A stretch of 64,000 nt of DNA from Lolium rigidum (taxonomy: Eukaryota > Streptophyta > Magnoliopsida > Poales > Poaceae), in the NCBI RefSeq assembly GCF_022539505.1, contig NC_061514.1:249538124-249602123 (forward strand), in the 5' to 3' direction. Below the pieces are notes generated by a model that ran no database searches, had not been told where the DNA came from, and saw only the letters and a program-made list of their open reading frames with translations. Both the position numbers and the translations under genes were made by a program. This document shows positions 11,263 to 22,308 of this stretch, piece by piece (the stretch's first letter is position 1; each line of letters starts with the position of its first letter).

Positions 11263-12105
11263 GCCGTTTATCGGCACAAAATTTATCAGAACAAGTCGAT
11301 CCCTATGTAAGAGTAACTTGCTCTGCCAGCAACTAAGCTTTCCTGCAAACCTGACCTCGACTGGGTTCCATTCAGCGTTGCGTAGTTTTCTGTAAGGAAT
11401 AGGCACGACAAGATACCAAAACGGTAATGAACCATCTTCACAACCATTGTTTATACTGTTCTTCATCATCGTTTGCTTTTCTGAAATAGAAAATCTCATT
11501 TTTGTAAAAATTAATCTTGAGACATGATAATTGCTCAAAATTATACAATATCAGCGTCATGTTAGTGGCTTTCTGAAAATCATGTTCCATGACATCGTGT
11601 CATTAGTTCATTGAAGAATGGACACGTACCCAGCTTCAACAAGATGAGACCTGAGTCCGCCAACTTGACCATTCTCTTTTGCCCACACAATTAGGATTGC
11701 CGATATATCATCAATTGTATTATCCCACTGATTCATATTAATGGACTCTACTTTGTCTAAATTCGTAAGAATCTAGTTAAATTTTTGGACTAAATGCATG
11801 TGTATTTAGATAAAATTGAGTCATTTAATATAAACTGGAGGGTGTAAAAAGAATAGGGAATAGCATGGCACCTTGCGTAACACCTTCCATGTTTGAAAAT
11901 AATGTCCATTATCGTCATTGACCCTTATTCAAGGCTAACCCCTTGCTCAAAATCCATGATCCATTTGCACCATTTAAGATCAAAATCTTTTGTACATATC
12001 ACTTGTTTCATAAAAGACCATTTTACCTTATCATAAGCCTTCTCGAAGTAAATTTTGAAAAAACCCTCATTGACATAGGCATCCCAAATGGGCCTGCCAA
12101 AGATA
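11263..12105 (-). pseudogene. LINE reverse transcriptase relic, left copy
   Basis: Read on the minus strand, this is a decayed plant non-LTR RT. In order one sees KIYFEKAYDKVKWSFM, a stretch like VNDDNGHYFQTWKVLRK, then NGCEDGSLPFWYLVVPIPY, RKLRNAEWNPVEVRF and DRLVLINFVPINGMP. At that point element B is inserted. A Stowaway MITE (11723-11844) lies within it. Frameshifts are frequent. The downstream part of a LINE of the same register resumes at 39646. At 12105 the relic is cut by element C. Confidence 0.82.
11723..11844. mobile_element. Stowaway-type MITE inside the LINE relic
   Basis: This is about 122 bp with imperfect inverted ends (TCCCACTGATTCATATTAAT... and ...TTAATATAAACTGGAGGG) and TA on both sides. 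The arms can pair over much of the length (AAATGACTCAATTTTATCTAAATAC-like arms). These are the hallmarks of Tc1/mariner-derived Stowaway elements. Confidence 0.72.
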
Positions 12106-12454
12106 GTACCCGGGGTTTATCGAAGGCCCATTACCCGAAGAATAAGAAGGTTCGAGAGCCCAAGATATGTTAAGGAAAGTAGAATTGTAATAGGAAGTGT
12201 TGTTTGTAAATCTGGCGGGATGAGTTAGAAACCGTCCCGGACTCTGTAACTTGTACAAAACGAAACCCTCGGCTCCACCTCTTATATAAAGGGGAGTCGA
12301 GGGACGAGGAGATCATCGAATCATTGTCTGCAAACCCTAGTTTTCATATTCGTCGAGTACTTTTCGGCTGAAACCTTCGAGATCTACTTGCCCTCTACTT
12401 CTAACTAAACCCTAGCCTACAATCCATAGGCATTGATAAGTTAATCCCTTGTCA
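12106..12454 (+). repeat. Element C 5' LTR, 3' portion
   Basis: It contains a TATA box in CTCTTATATAAAGGGG (about 12280-12295) and ends TTAATCCCTTGTCA just before the PBS. Confidence 0.78.
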
Positions 12455-12456
12455 AT

Positions 12457-12473
12457 TGGCGCCGTCTGTGGGA
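12457..12473 (+). other. Primer binding site of element C
   Basis: The sequence TGGCGCCGTCTGTGGGA lies two bases after the LTR end. It is a well-known PBS type in grass gypsy elements. Confidence 0.8.
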
Positions 12474-12499
12474 ATTAGAGGCGTAAGGATCTGATCTCG

Positions 12500-13282
12500 A
12501 TGGCACGTTCAAGATCTTCGACATCGTCGACCGGAAGCAACACTATGGATCGAGGTAAACAGATCGCTACTGGTCTTGTTGATTTTGTTCCTCACCCACC
12601 CTCCCGTTTGGATGCATATGCGTATCTGGCGGAGCCCTTGGAGATGACGTTCGGAAGGTTTCACTTTCGCGTCGAGAAGGAAGGGTCGTATCGTGTCGAA
12701 ATTCCGATTTCGTCGGGATCGTCGGCGTTCGATTCTGATTTTTCAAGCTATGCATCGTCAACTGAGTCAGAAGAAGAAACTTCGGCAACACGTTACGTCA
12801 GCATCAGAACAAGAGAAAAACTCGCCAAGATCTTCAGCGACACATCGTTTGAGTCATCTGCGGACTCATATATAAGCGATGGCTCAAGCGATGTCGACAG
12901 TTACGACTTCATCGACAAATCCATCACAGTGGGCAAGGTCCTCATCAATCTCAACAATGATGTCACCAAACCCAACATAGATCTGAGTACCAAATATCAT
13001 CAGATTTATGCTATCGAAAATCAAGAAGAAACATCAGAGGCTTTCGACGAGTTGGGTAATCCTTTTGTCGATCCCTCAGATCTAAGGAGAGGTATGGGCA
13101 CTAAATATGTCGGGCCCACACCACGCGTCAGAGTTCAACTTCCACAGGCAGCCTGGGATAGAGCGGCAAAAGCCCTAGATGGTTCGGAACCAATGACGAC
13201 AACAGCTACAGCTCAAGAACCGCAAGCTTATCAATATAGGCTCGCACGAACTGCTCGAGAAATAGAAAAACAGACAGCCTGA
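12500..13282 (+). pseudogene. Element C gag, N-terminal part
   Basis: The ATG at 12500 follows the PBS by 27 bases and opens 260 codons (MARSRSSTSSTGSNTMDRGK). The protein is serine-rich and acidic, with no known domain until the downstream gag segment. The frame ends at 13283, but related sequence continues in another frame (RRKEAASHPARRR), so this is a frameshift rather than a natural stop. The linker 13284-13800 carries further gag-type low-complexity sequence with stops. Confidence 0.65.
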
Positions 13283-13800
13283 GTTGAACAGGAGAAAGGA
13301 GGCAGCTTCGCATCCAGCGAGGAGAAGGGTAGATCTAAGTGGACAATCTAGAGTTTCGGGTGATAGCCACAGGGAGGCTCGGAACAGAGGAAGATCAAGG
13401 TTACAACACATACCCGAGCGTAAAGAGAGCACTTGGTTCAAAACCTCGACATGTCCTTTATGTCGATAGATACAAGAGGAAATATTATCCCTAAGACACC
13501 ATAAGCTGGGTATATGGCGACACAAGCTTACATCCTCGCATCCAGGCCACCCCCAGGAGATCCAAGGGAAACATTATACAATATGGCGTTAGCAAGGGTT
13601 GGAGCTATGGGGACAGCGTTCGTAGCAACGCCTCCCGAAGGAGCGGCAAGGCAAAATAGTCCACGACCCGCAGGCGGCAACGGCGGCAGCTCTCCGAAGG
13701 ACCAAGCGGAGCAAGAGACACAGGAGCACAAGCAAGGGTCGATAGAGCAAGACAAAGCAGAAGGGATCATCGGCAATCCCCAGAGCTTAACGACGAGGAT

Positions 13801-14604
13801 ATGTGTGGCTTGCCGTGCTTCACAAGGAGAGTACGAAAAACTCGAGTCCCGTCGGGATTTAAGTTGCCCGATCACTTCAAGAAGTTCGACGGCCTGCAAG
13901 ATCCAGAGGACTGGCTAATTGATTACCTTGAGACGGTGAAGCTAACTGGAGGAACTAGAGCAACAGCCATGCAAAGTATTCAGGTGCACTTAAGTGGAGC
14001 CGCACGATCTTGGATCAAAAAACTTCCGCCAGGATCCATCGACAGCTGGGAAAGTTTCGAGGACATATTCGTCAAGAACTTCAGGTCCACGTGCAAAAAA
14101 CCTGCGTCGTTAGAAGAGCTGAGGGCATGTCGACAAAAGCCAGATGAGTCAATGAGAAAATATATCCAAAGGTGGAACATCATAAAAAACTCGGCAGAAA
14201 ATATATCTGACGAGAGAGCAATAGATGCGTTTGTCGCAGGAATTAGGCGTGGAGATTTTGTCGAGGACTTGGGAAGGACCAATCCAAAAACAGTATCCGC
14301 GTTGATGGAGATAGCAAATAGATGGGCAGACGGAGAAGACGCTGTCCACAATAAACGACACAGGTCGCGCGAAGAGGACCGTGGTCGAAATTATCAATCG
14401 AGGCGACGATTTCCTGCGAGCACTGCAACTACGACGCTCCAGGGCAAATTTCGGCTGGATTCCGAGCCAGCGCAGGAGGAAATAATAGAGATGATTATCA
14501 GAGAAGTAATGAGCAGAGAAGTGATAACAGAGACGACTCCCGCAATAGACAAAATAGTGGGCCGAGGTTTCCAAGACCTTTCGTGTCCCCCGAAGAAATG
14601 CTGA
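13801..14604 (+). pseudogene. Element C gag capsid domain
   Basis: A clear retrotransposon gag domain is present: LPDHFKKFDGLQDPEDWLIDY, AARSWIKKLPPGSIDSWESFE, FRSTCKKPASLEELRACRQK, ESMRKYIQRWNIIKN, IDAFVAGIRRGDFVEDLGR. A basic stretch (KRHRSREEDRGRNYQSRRR) suited to nucleic acid binding follows. The frame is shifted relative to the N-terminal ORF. It is the structural protein of the particle and is non-functional here. Confidence 0.8.
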
Positions 14605-15040
14605 ATGGACCGTGCCAGATGCACTTCTTCCTCGACAGCAACGGGAAAAGACAGTCAGGGCACCTGCAGAAAGATTGTCGAAATTTTCAGGCAATGTTCA
14701 GATACGCAGAAAATGCTCACGCTCGAGCATCACAGAGAAACCCTCGGGAGCCTAGGAGTGAAGTTCATCTACCGCCACCTCCCGCGATTACAGACGACAA
14801 TCGACATCAGCTCAGAATAGCGGCAGCACCTCCACCACCACCTTATGTTGATCCTAACTCAAACGGAGCGGTGTCGATGATTCAGAAAGGAAGGCCGTCC
14901 AACGGAACTCAAAAAGTAATCTCGAGACAAGTGTTCATGGCAGAGAAAATGCCTCCACCAACAGTTGAGTACCTCAATTGGTCAGGGCAAGACATCGGCT
15001 TCACCATAGCGGACCACCCGCAGCAAGTTCCTCGACCAGG
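14583..15040 (+). pseudogene. Element C gag C terminus / protease lead-in, cut by gap
   Basis: The segment resembles a degenerate zinc knuckle (CQMHFFLDSNGKRQSGHLQKDC), followed by a proline-rich spacer and the usual lead-in to the protease (VISRQVFMAEKMPPPTVEYLNWSGQ and FTIADHPQQVPRPG). The gap removes the protease itself. Confidence 0.68.
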
Positions 15041-15140
15041 NNNNNNNNNNNNNNNNNNNNNNNNNNNNNNNNNNNNNNNNNNNNNNNNNNNNNNNNNNNN
15101 NNNNNNNNNNNNNNNNNNNNNNNNNNNNNNNNNNNNNNNN
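15041..15140. other. Assembly gap, 100 N
   Basis: Exactly 100 unknown bases suggest a placeholder of unknown true size. It separates gypsy gag sequence from an unrelated LTR end, so the two flanks need not be adjacent in the genome. Confidence 0.98.
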
Positions 15141-15184
15141 TGTTGACAAGGCCGCTGCCCGCCGGTGGGTTTTGGCAGTCAACA
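15141..15184 (+). repeat. LTR terminus of family F (fragment)
   Basis: These 44 bases end in GGCAGTCAACA and match the end of the longer LTR fragment at 27815-28138 (GACAAGGCCGCTGCC versus GCAAGGGCCGCTGCC, ending GGCGGTCAACA). No PBS follows, so it is a 3' or solo LTR end. Confidence 0.6.
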
Positions 15185-15566
15185 GTACCTCGACATAGCC
15201 CCCAAGGAGGAAAGCGGCATCATAGACGTTGCCAACGCCATGCCGCCACCGGCCGGGGCCCTCTTACAGAGCCCCCACCCCACCATCCCGAGAGGGCTCC
15301 ATATCAAGAGAAATCGAAGCCTAGGGAGTGGGATCCGCGCGGTGCGGAGTCGACGTCTTCAGATCTGGTGGAGGTCAGACGGGGTGACCCCCACGCTGCA
15401 ACCGCCGTCCACCATCCCCTGGCCGCCCGCGCGGCCAAGGTGGACGGTCAGCAGCACCGGCGAGCGCCTCCCACCGCCCCGGGTGCCGAATCGCTCCACC
15501 AGAGAAGCAGAGCCACGAGATCCTTGCCGCCACCGTCCTTGGCAGCTCGCGCCGGATTTCCTACAC
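15185..15566. other. GC-rich sequence of unknown origin
   Basis: About 380 bases of GC-rich sequence are open in several frames on both strands, which is expected for this composition. I recognise no domain. It lies between the family F LTR end and the point where the right LINE copy begins. It may be captured host or LINE 5' sequence. Confidence 0.4.
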
Positions 15567-15830
15567 GAAACTGGGTACGTGTCCATTCTTTAATGAACTA
15601 ATGACACGATGTCATGGAACATGATTTTCAGAAAGCCACTAACATGACGCTGATATTGTATAATTTTGAGCAATTATCATGTCTCAAGATTAATTTTTAC
15701 AAAAATGAGATTTTCTATTTCAGAAAAGCAAACGATGATGAAGAACAGTATAAACAATGGTTGTGAAGATGGTTCATTACCGTTTTGGTATCTTGTCGTG
15801 CCTATTCCTTACAGCAAACTACGCAACGCT
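15567..15830 (+). pseudogene. LINE reverse transcriptase relic, right copy
   Basis: These 264 bp are the near-identical inverse of 11374-11638, encoding the same NGCEDGSLPFWYLVVPIPY segment. At 15830 it joins the interior of the element B LTR directly. The left arm has 248 more bases at this point (rest of this LINE block, the ATGCC duplication and the first 132 bp of the LTR), so this copy carries a deletion. Confidence 0.82.
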
Positions 15831-16425
15831 CCCAGGAGGGGTATGCCGGAGTACGGGGAGCAAGAGAGTTTTAGGCCACCAAGGCAAAGATACCAGAGCT
15901 TAGAGGTAAAGATGCCGGAGATTCGACATAGGCTCAACTGTAGCATGTCAACACTCCAGTAAAAGATTTCATCAAGGACCAAAGGACAGGATGAGCGAAG
16001 CACTTCAGCTTTAATCGAAGCCCTGACGCCAAAGGAGCTGCTAACGTTAAAGATACCGGACGATGTCACCAGTCCCTGATTAAAGACAGAAGCGATGTCA
16101 CTGGGGTCAAAGAAGCTTTATAAAGTAGCTTAGCTCATCAAAGATTCCATTAGAGATTCTTCCCTTGTAAGCCATCCTCTCCCCTATATAAGGAGAGGAG
16201 GCACACCCCTGCACGGGGCGGACAATGAGTGATCCATTCAGTAGCAAGGAGAACTAGGTCTTATACCGTACGTTCTTCAACCTCTGGCTTTCAGCCAAGT
16301 TTAGCAATACAATCCGGAATCTTGTTCCTATTTCCCTATTAACCAAACCCTCCCCCGGAAATTCTAGCGCACATTCGGCCCAACTTAAGCCATCCCACGG
16401 CATCTGCCGTTCCACCAAGACGACA
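15831..16425 (+). repeat. 5' LTR of element B, right copy (595 bp, start deleted)
   Basis: It begins at CCCAGGAGGGGTATGCC inside the LTR and ends CAAGACGACA. The TATA-like CCTATATAAGGAGAG motif is at about 16182-16196. Confidence 0.9.
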
Positions 16426-16427
16426 GT

Positions 16428-16444
16428 TGGCGCCCACCGTGGGG
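16428..16444 (+). other. Primer binding site of element B, right copy
   Basis: TGGCGCCCACCGTGGGG is identical to the left copy at 10512-10528. Confidence 0.78.
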
Positions 16445-16756
16445 CCAGCAGCTGCGCTTGCTGGAGTTCATATCCGGGCGGGCCTCCTCACCGTCTCCGG
16501 CGAGCGTGTGGTGTCCGGCCTCGTCCAGCCGCCTCGGCTCGCTGGATTTCGTCAACGACAACGCCGGCTGCTTAGCCAGCGGCGGCCGCTTCCCCAAGAA
16601 CTGCCGCATCATCGAGTTCAGCTCCCACCACGTCTACCTCGGCACCGTCCCGGAGCCCCGGTATCCATCGCTGGTGCCTGGTAGCGCCGGATCCGCTAAG
16701 ATCTTCAGCTGCTCGTGGGCTGCGCTCCCGACCGCGCCGCCGACGGCGTCGATGTG

Positions 16757-18891
16757 ATGATGGCTGGCGCAGGAGGCGCCGACAAAGGAACTGCGCAGAG
16801 GAGGGCGCCGGGCAAACCAAGTCCACGCGCACGGCCAAGCCACCGACCGAGCGTGATGAGATCGTCGCCGGTACTTCTACCGCGCCACCCACAGCAACCC
16901 CGCTGCAACCGGCCATGAGCATTATGGCCACGCCCATCGCGCACAACACCGATGCCGCGGCCACGCAGGCTGAGCTGGAGGCGCAGCGGCAGAAGCTGCT
17001 CTCCGGTGCAGCAGATGTCATCCAGGCCCAGCAGGAGCTCAACCTAACCCTACGTGAGTATAACGTTGCACATGGCTTTGCTTCTGTTAGCGCAAACCCT
17101 GCTAGAGTAACGGGAAACCGTCTTAGAGGTCGTAACTTACACCAGGATCTGCGCCGGGAAGTTCTTTCCGGTAAGAGCGCGTCGGTATCTTTGGGCATGC
17201 TAGAGAAACCAAAGTACAGGAGTCCAGATAAAACTCTGAAAGCAGCTAGAGCTGCAGTAGAAGCATGCGAATCGTTAACCGGTGATGCTCTAGTAAAGCA
17301 ACAAGCTAGAGTGAAAGAGTTACTAGAAACGATTGAGGCACAAAATGCTGAGATGGCACGCAATAACAAAGTGGCATCGCAATCTGTTCATTGGGCAAGA
17401 AATGCCGGAAGCAAGTCGCATGGGCAGGCCTCGTCCCCCCATCCCGACAGAAGAAGAGAAAAAGATGAAAATGCACAGCAGATGACTGTGTATGATCCGG
17501 TTTTGGCCAAAAAACAGAAAGACGGTCAACATGAAGCCGGTAGAAAAAGCCAAGGGGTAGGCTACGCCAGAAATGGCTATGCCGGAAATGCTCATGCCGG
17601 AAACGGTGAAACCAGGAAAAACTATCACCCAACGAGAGCTGGGTATGCCGCACAAGAGGCACCACCGCAGAGGTACCAAAGGGGTGCCGCAGTTGCGCCC
17701 AACCGGTATGATGAAGCCGATTCCGTATGGGAGCGAGCCGGGAATTACCGGAATCCTTTGTGGGAACGTGTTGGAGAAAGATGCTTGCCGGATAGAGATG
17801 CGCGACACAAGCTGGACAGAGTGTATTTGTCCGAAATGATCGAAGCCGAGGGCCCGTTGGGTCCGCAATGTTTTGGCCCGCGGATCATGAGGGAAGAACC
17901 ACCGGTGCGTAACTTCCAGTTACCTCGTGACACAAAAACATACGATGGCACCACTAAGCCGGAAGATTGGGTTGTGGACTATGTCACAACAAAGATATGT
18001 CGCAGGAGGTGGAGGAACTGCAGCTGGCGGAGGAAACCGGCACTGGGCGGTGAGATACATACCGTCGGTGCTAGTAGGACCGGCACGCATTTGGCTAAAC
18101 AATTTGCCAAAGGAAAGCATAAATGGTTGGCTTGATTTTGAAGAAGCATTCGTGAGCAACTTCAGCATTACATACCGGATGTCAAACAGACCACAGCAGC
18201 TCGCCATGTCCAGCAGCGCGAGAACGAAACAGACCGGGATTATCTGACCCGGTTGAACTCAACAAGAAACTCTAGCGAGGGTGTGATTGAAGCACATGCA
18301 ATTGCTTGGTTCGGTAATGGGTGCCGGAGAGGCTCACCATTGTGGCAAAACTTACAAAGAAACATGCCAACCACCTTGACCGAAATGATACGGGTGTCTG
18401 ATAACTATGCGTTGGGAGATCCAATGCAGCCGACAATTGGAGCCGATCCTTTACCAAGAATCCCGCCGCGCCTAGATCAGCACCGGAACAACCATCATAA
18501 CAAAAGAAGGGAAGATTTTCTGGATAGAAGATACGGAATGCAACAAGTGGCCGCGGTGCAGGGTAATTCCGGTGCTGGCGGAAGCCAAAGGCAGAAAACC
18601 GGAACGCAGCCGTGGGCTGGCCAGAAGAAACAGTGGGTTGAGAAAAAACAATGGCAAGAACAGGCAAAATACGCCATGGAATCCGCTATGGATCAGACGT
18701 GCCGCTGGCACACGCCAAACCCAACTAGACCGGCAAACCACTTAATAAAAGATAGCTCCTCGACCAAGAGATTGATGGAGAGAGGTGCGGAGAAAGATGT
18801 AAGAGATAAGGGTTTTTATGCATTGCCACCACCGCCACCGCTAACCGGTGCAAACGCGCAACCGGTTTACGCTCAGCAGAACCGGCCGTAG
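16757..18891 (+). pseudogene. Element B gag, right copy (multiple frameshifts)
   Basis: The start codon pair ATGATGGCTGGC at 16757 matches the left copy. An extra GC near 16795 shifts the frame, which is picked up from 16915 (MSIMATPIAHNTDAAATQ) to 18135. An extra base near 17993 shifts it again, and the C-terminal part runs 18253-18891 (NSTRNSSEGVIEAHAIAW through FYALPPPPPLTGANAQ). The right copy keeps the C-terminal part intact where the left copy is broken, so the two arms complement each other for reading the family sequence. Confidence 0.75.
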
Positions 18892-18912
18892 CAGCAGCAG
18901 GAAGTTCACCAG

Positions 18913-19790
18913 GTGGCGCAGGGCAATAATCATGCTCCGCCTCCGGCACCTTTGGTCCGGAATGTTTACCACGATCCGGATGTGTGTTGTGTCGTATTCG
19001 TAACTGAACCAAGAGACCGGCCAAGTGTGCATCGCCGTTCCATGGAAGTGATACCGGCAACACCGAAATACATGTTGTGGTCAGAACAAGAAATTAGTTG
19101 GTCGTTTAAGGATCATCCGAAAGTGATGCCGAATCCTGGCGGATATGCTCTGGTGGTGGATCCGATCATGCACGGGCCATCGTCGCGAGTCCAAGTCAAG
19201 CAAGGTGCTCGGTGGATAATGGTAGCAGCATAAACATCATGTACCGGCACACCATGCATACGCTTGGCATAACTCCAAACATGCTGGAGCCAAGTCACAC
19301 AACCTTCCACGGCATCGTTCCGGGATTGTCCTGTTTGCCAATGGGCAAAGTTCGGGTTGATGTGTTGTTCGGCGGCCGTGATGATTGCCGCGTTGAAAAC
19401 ATTCTGTTCGAATTGGTTGATCTCGACAGCCCTTACCATGCACCGCCGGGGAGGCCGGCAGTGGCAAGATTCATGGCCTCAACTCATACGGCTTACCTCA
19501 AGATGAAGATGCCGGCACCTAACGGTCCCTTAACCGTGGTGGGAAACTACAAAGTGTCACCGGAAACTGCCTCTCGTCGATCAAATCTGGCCGAATTGCC
19601 GGTGATAGCGGAACAAAAAAAGGTGAATTCAAACCGCAGTTGCGCTGGCTCAATCCTCCCAGCTAAACTTAGCGGCAATGAGCGGCCAGCTTGGCGCTCC
19701 GGACTTCAAACCGAAGAAGGAAACAAAGGACATCGTGCTGGATCCGGCTTACCCAGAGCGCACCGTTCGCATCGGTGCCGGCCTGAGTGA
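18913..19790 (+). pseudogene. Element B aspartic protease region, right copy
   Basis: This is the same organisation as the left copy. The active-site DNGSSINIMY is at about 19213-19245, preceded by altered codons because of small insertions (AGTCAAGCAAGGTGCTCGG in place of the left version). The protease frame then runs through CLPMGKVRVDVLF to about 19670, after which it is out of register with the RT. Confidence 0.75.
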
Positions 19791-19860
19791 GGCATAGGAA
19801 AGCGCGCTCGTCAACTTCCTCCGTGAGAATCGAAACATCTTCGCCTGGTCTACTGATGAC

Positions 19861-20847
19861 TTGGTGGGTATGCCGATGGAGTTGGCTGAGCACTCTCTGA
19901 ATGTCCAGAAGGACGCGAAGCCGGTGAGACAACATTTACGCCGGTTTGCTGAAGATAGGAGGAATATCATTGGAGAAGAAGTGACAAAGCTGCTGGTTTC
20001 CGGTTTCATCGTGGAAGTGCTGCATACTGAATGGCTAGCCAATCCGGTGCTGGTAGAGAAGAAGAAAGAAGAAGACCCCAAGGCTCCGAAAGCATGGCGC
20101 ATGTGTATTGAGTACACCAACCTAAACAAGGCCTGTCCCAAAGATCCGTTCCCGCTACCCCGGATTGATCAGGTGATCGATTCCACCGCTGGTTGTGAAT
20201 TGTTGTCTTTTCTGGATGCTTATTTCAGTTTCCACCAAATTCTCCTGAATAAGGAAGATCAAATAATGACTGCGTTCATTACCCCGCACGGGTCTTATTG
20301 CTATGTCACTATGCCTTTTGGTTTGAGAAATGCTGGCGCAACATACCAGCGATGTATGCAAAAATGCCTTCACGATCAAATCGGTAAAAACGTGCAAGTC
20401 TATGTCGATGATGTCGTGATAAAAACGGAAGTAAAAGATACTCTGATCAATGATCTGAGGCAAACATTTGACAACTTGCGAAGGTTCCGGATGAAACTTA
20501 ATCCGGCAAAATGCACTTTCGGCGTTGCTACCGGAAAGCTGCTCGGTTTCATGGTCTCAAGCCGCGGTATAGAGGTCAATCCGGTAAAAATTCGGGCCAT
20601 CGAAAGGATGGACTTACCTCAATGCCTCAAAGATGTGCAAAAGTTTACCGGATCCCTGGCATCGTTAAGCCGGTTTATAAGCCGGTTGGGGGGAAAAGCT
20701 TTGCCACTATATGCCTTGATGAAAAAATCGGATACTTTTGTCTGGACCGCGCGTGCGTACGCAACATTCAAGGAGTTAAAGAAAATGTTAGCCGAACTCC
20801 GGTATTGGCTTCACCTTTGGAAAGGGAGCCCATGTTGCTTTACATAG
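19861..20847 (+). pseudogene. Element B reverse transcriptase, right copy (328 codons open)
   Basis: This is the best RT frame of the family in the window. It covers WRMCIEYTNLNKACPKD, LLSFLDAYFSFHQI, the uninterrupted MTAFITPHGSYCYVTMPFGL, the catalytic YVDDVV and the thumb to FVWTARAYATF. A single lost base near 20795 switches frame; the correct continuation (RTPVLASPLEREPMLLYIAA) is in the frame ending at 20927. There it meets a TAA that is also present in the left copy. Confidence 0.86.
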
Positions 20848-20930
20848 CAGCAACAAACCGGGTCGTGAGTGTCGTGGTTGTGGTGGAAAGAGAAGAGGAA
20901 GGTAAAACCGTGCAAAGACCGGTATAATAC

Positions 20931-21657
20931 CTGAGCGAGGTGCTCTCCCTCTCAAAAGAAAACTACCCGCACTTCTAAAAGATGACCTATGGCGTGTTCA
21001 TGGCCGCCACTAAGCTCAAGCACTATTTCGTAGAGCATCCGATGAAGGTGGTGAGTGAGGCACCTATCTCGGAAATCATTGGCAATAAGGATGCCAACGG
21101 CCGGATTGCCAAATGGGCAATTCAGCTATCGCCCTACGTACCCACCTACGAAAGAAGGAACGCCATAAAATCACAAGCTTTGGCACATTTCCTAGTTGAT
21201 TGGGCTGAAATGCAATACAAGCCGCCCAACCCGTAAGTGGATTACTGGAGGATGCACTTTGACGGATCCAAGCTCAAAGAGCGTCTCGGTGCAGGAGTGG
21301 TTCTCACCTCACCAAAAGGAGATCACTTGAGGTATGTGTTGCAGATACACTTCATGGCATCAAACAATTTTGCTGACTACGAGGCTTTAGTCCATGGGCT
21401 GAAGGTCGCAAAAGAAATCAGAGTGCACCGGATCATTTGCTACGGTGATTCGGATATGGTGGTGCAGAAGTGTTCCGGAGATTGGGATGCAAAAGATGCC
21501 AATATGGCCGCATACGGGTTCCATGTGCAGAAGATCGCCAAATTCTTTGAGGGATGCGAATTTCACCATGTTCCGCGAGCAGAAATGAAGCCGCGGACAC
21601 ACTCTCCAAGCTGGGCTCATCCAGGCAAGAAATTCCTTCCAGAATAGCCTTGGCTCA
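20931..21657 (+). pseudogene. Element B RNase H, right copy
   Basis: Blocks 20982-21236 and 21237-21647 mirror the left copy, including the shared TAA stops before KMTYGVF and after PPNP. The active-site-type segments MHFDGSK, DYEALVHGL and YGDSDMVV are visible. The sequence ends CTTGGCTCA, where the A-family LTR begins. Confidence 0.8.
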
Positions 21658-22308
21658 TGATACGTCCCAAACGTATCTATAATTTCTTATGTTCCATGCT
21701 ACTTTTATGATGATACTCACATGTTTTATACACATTATATGTCATTATTACGCATTTTCCGGCACTAACCTATTGACGAGATGCCGAAGAGCCAGCTTGT
21801 CGTTTTCCGCTGTTTTTGGTTTCAGTAAATCCTAGTAAGGAAATATTCTCGGAATTGGACGAAATCAACGCCCAGGGGCCTATTTTTCCACGAAGCTTCC
21901 AGAAGACCGGAGGACTTACGAAGTGGGGCCACGAGGTGGCCAGACACTAGGGCGGCGCGGCCCAAGTGCTGGCCGCGCGGCCCTAGCGTGTGGGCCCCTC
22001 GTGTGGCCCCCTGACCTGCCCTTCCGCCTACATATAGTCTTCGTCGCGAAACCCCCAGTACCGAGAGCCACGATACGGAAAACCTTCCGCAGACGCCGCC
22101 GCCGCCAATCCCATCTCGGGGGATTCAGGAGATCGCCTCCGGCACCCTGCCGGAGAGGGGAATCATCTCCCGGAGGTCTCTTCATCGCCATGATCGCCTC
22201 CGGATCGATGTGTGAGTAGTTCACCCCCGGACTATGGGTCCATAGCAGTAGCTAGATGGTTGTCTTCTCCCCATTGTGATATCATGTTAGATCTTGTGAG
22301 CTGCCTAT
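21658..22308 (+). repeat. Element A LTR, right copy (651 bp, interrupted)
   Basis: It begins TGATACGTCCCAAACG at the same B position as the left copy, and matches about 4652-5302. It stops at GAGCTGCCTAT, where a second LTR of a related family starts (TGATACGTCTCCGACG). The left copy continues uninterrupted here with CATGATCAAG. Confidence 0.88.

Larger units (their letters stand above)
12106..15040 (+). mobile_element. Gypsy element C, 5' part (LTR end and gag), truncated by the gap
   Basis: The element consists of an LTR fragment (12106-12454), a primer binding site and a long gag region that runs into the first gap. The LTR lacks its TG start where it meets the LINE relic, so the left end is truncated or recombined. 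Gag is broken by frameshifts near 13282 and near 13800. No protease or RT is seen before the gap. Confidence 0.82.
15831..21657 (+). mobile_element. Tat-like gypsy element B, right copy (5' LTR truncated, to RNase H)
   Basis: This is the plus-strand duplicate of 5303-11257, interrupted by an A-family LTR at 21658, the same base at which the left copy is interrupted. Its 3' end is probably the B-family segment 37097-39645 beyond the nested insertions. Private defects are the 248-bp deletion at 15830, frameshifts at about 16795, 17993 and 20795, and small indels next to the protease motif at about 19195. Confidence 0.88.

Noticed and set aside
5303..21657. Explanation of the inverted copies as two independent B insertions
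   Set aside because: Host LINE sequence, the A insertion point and three nonsense stops are shared, which independent insertions would not give.
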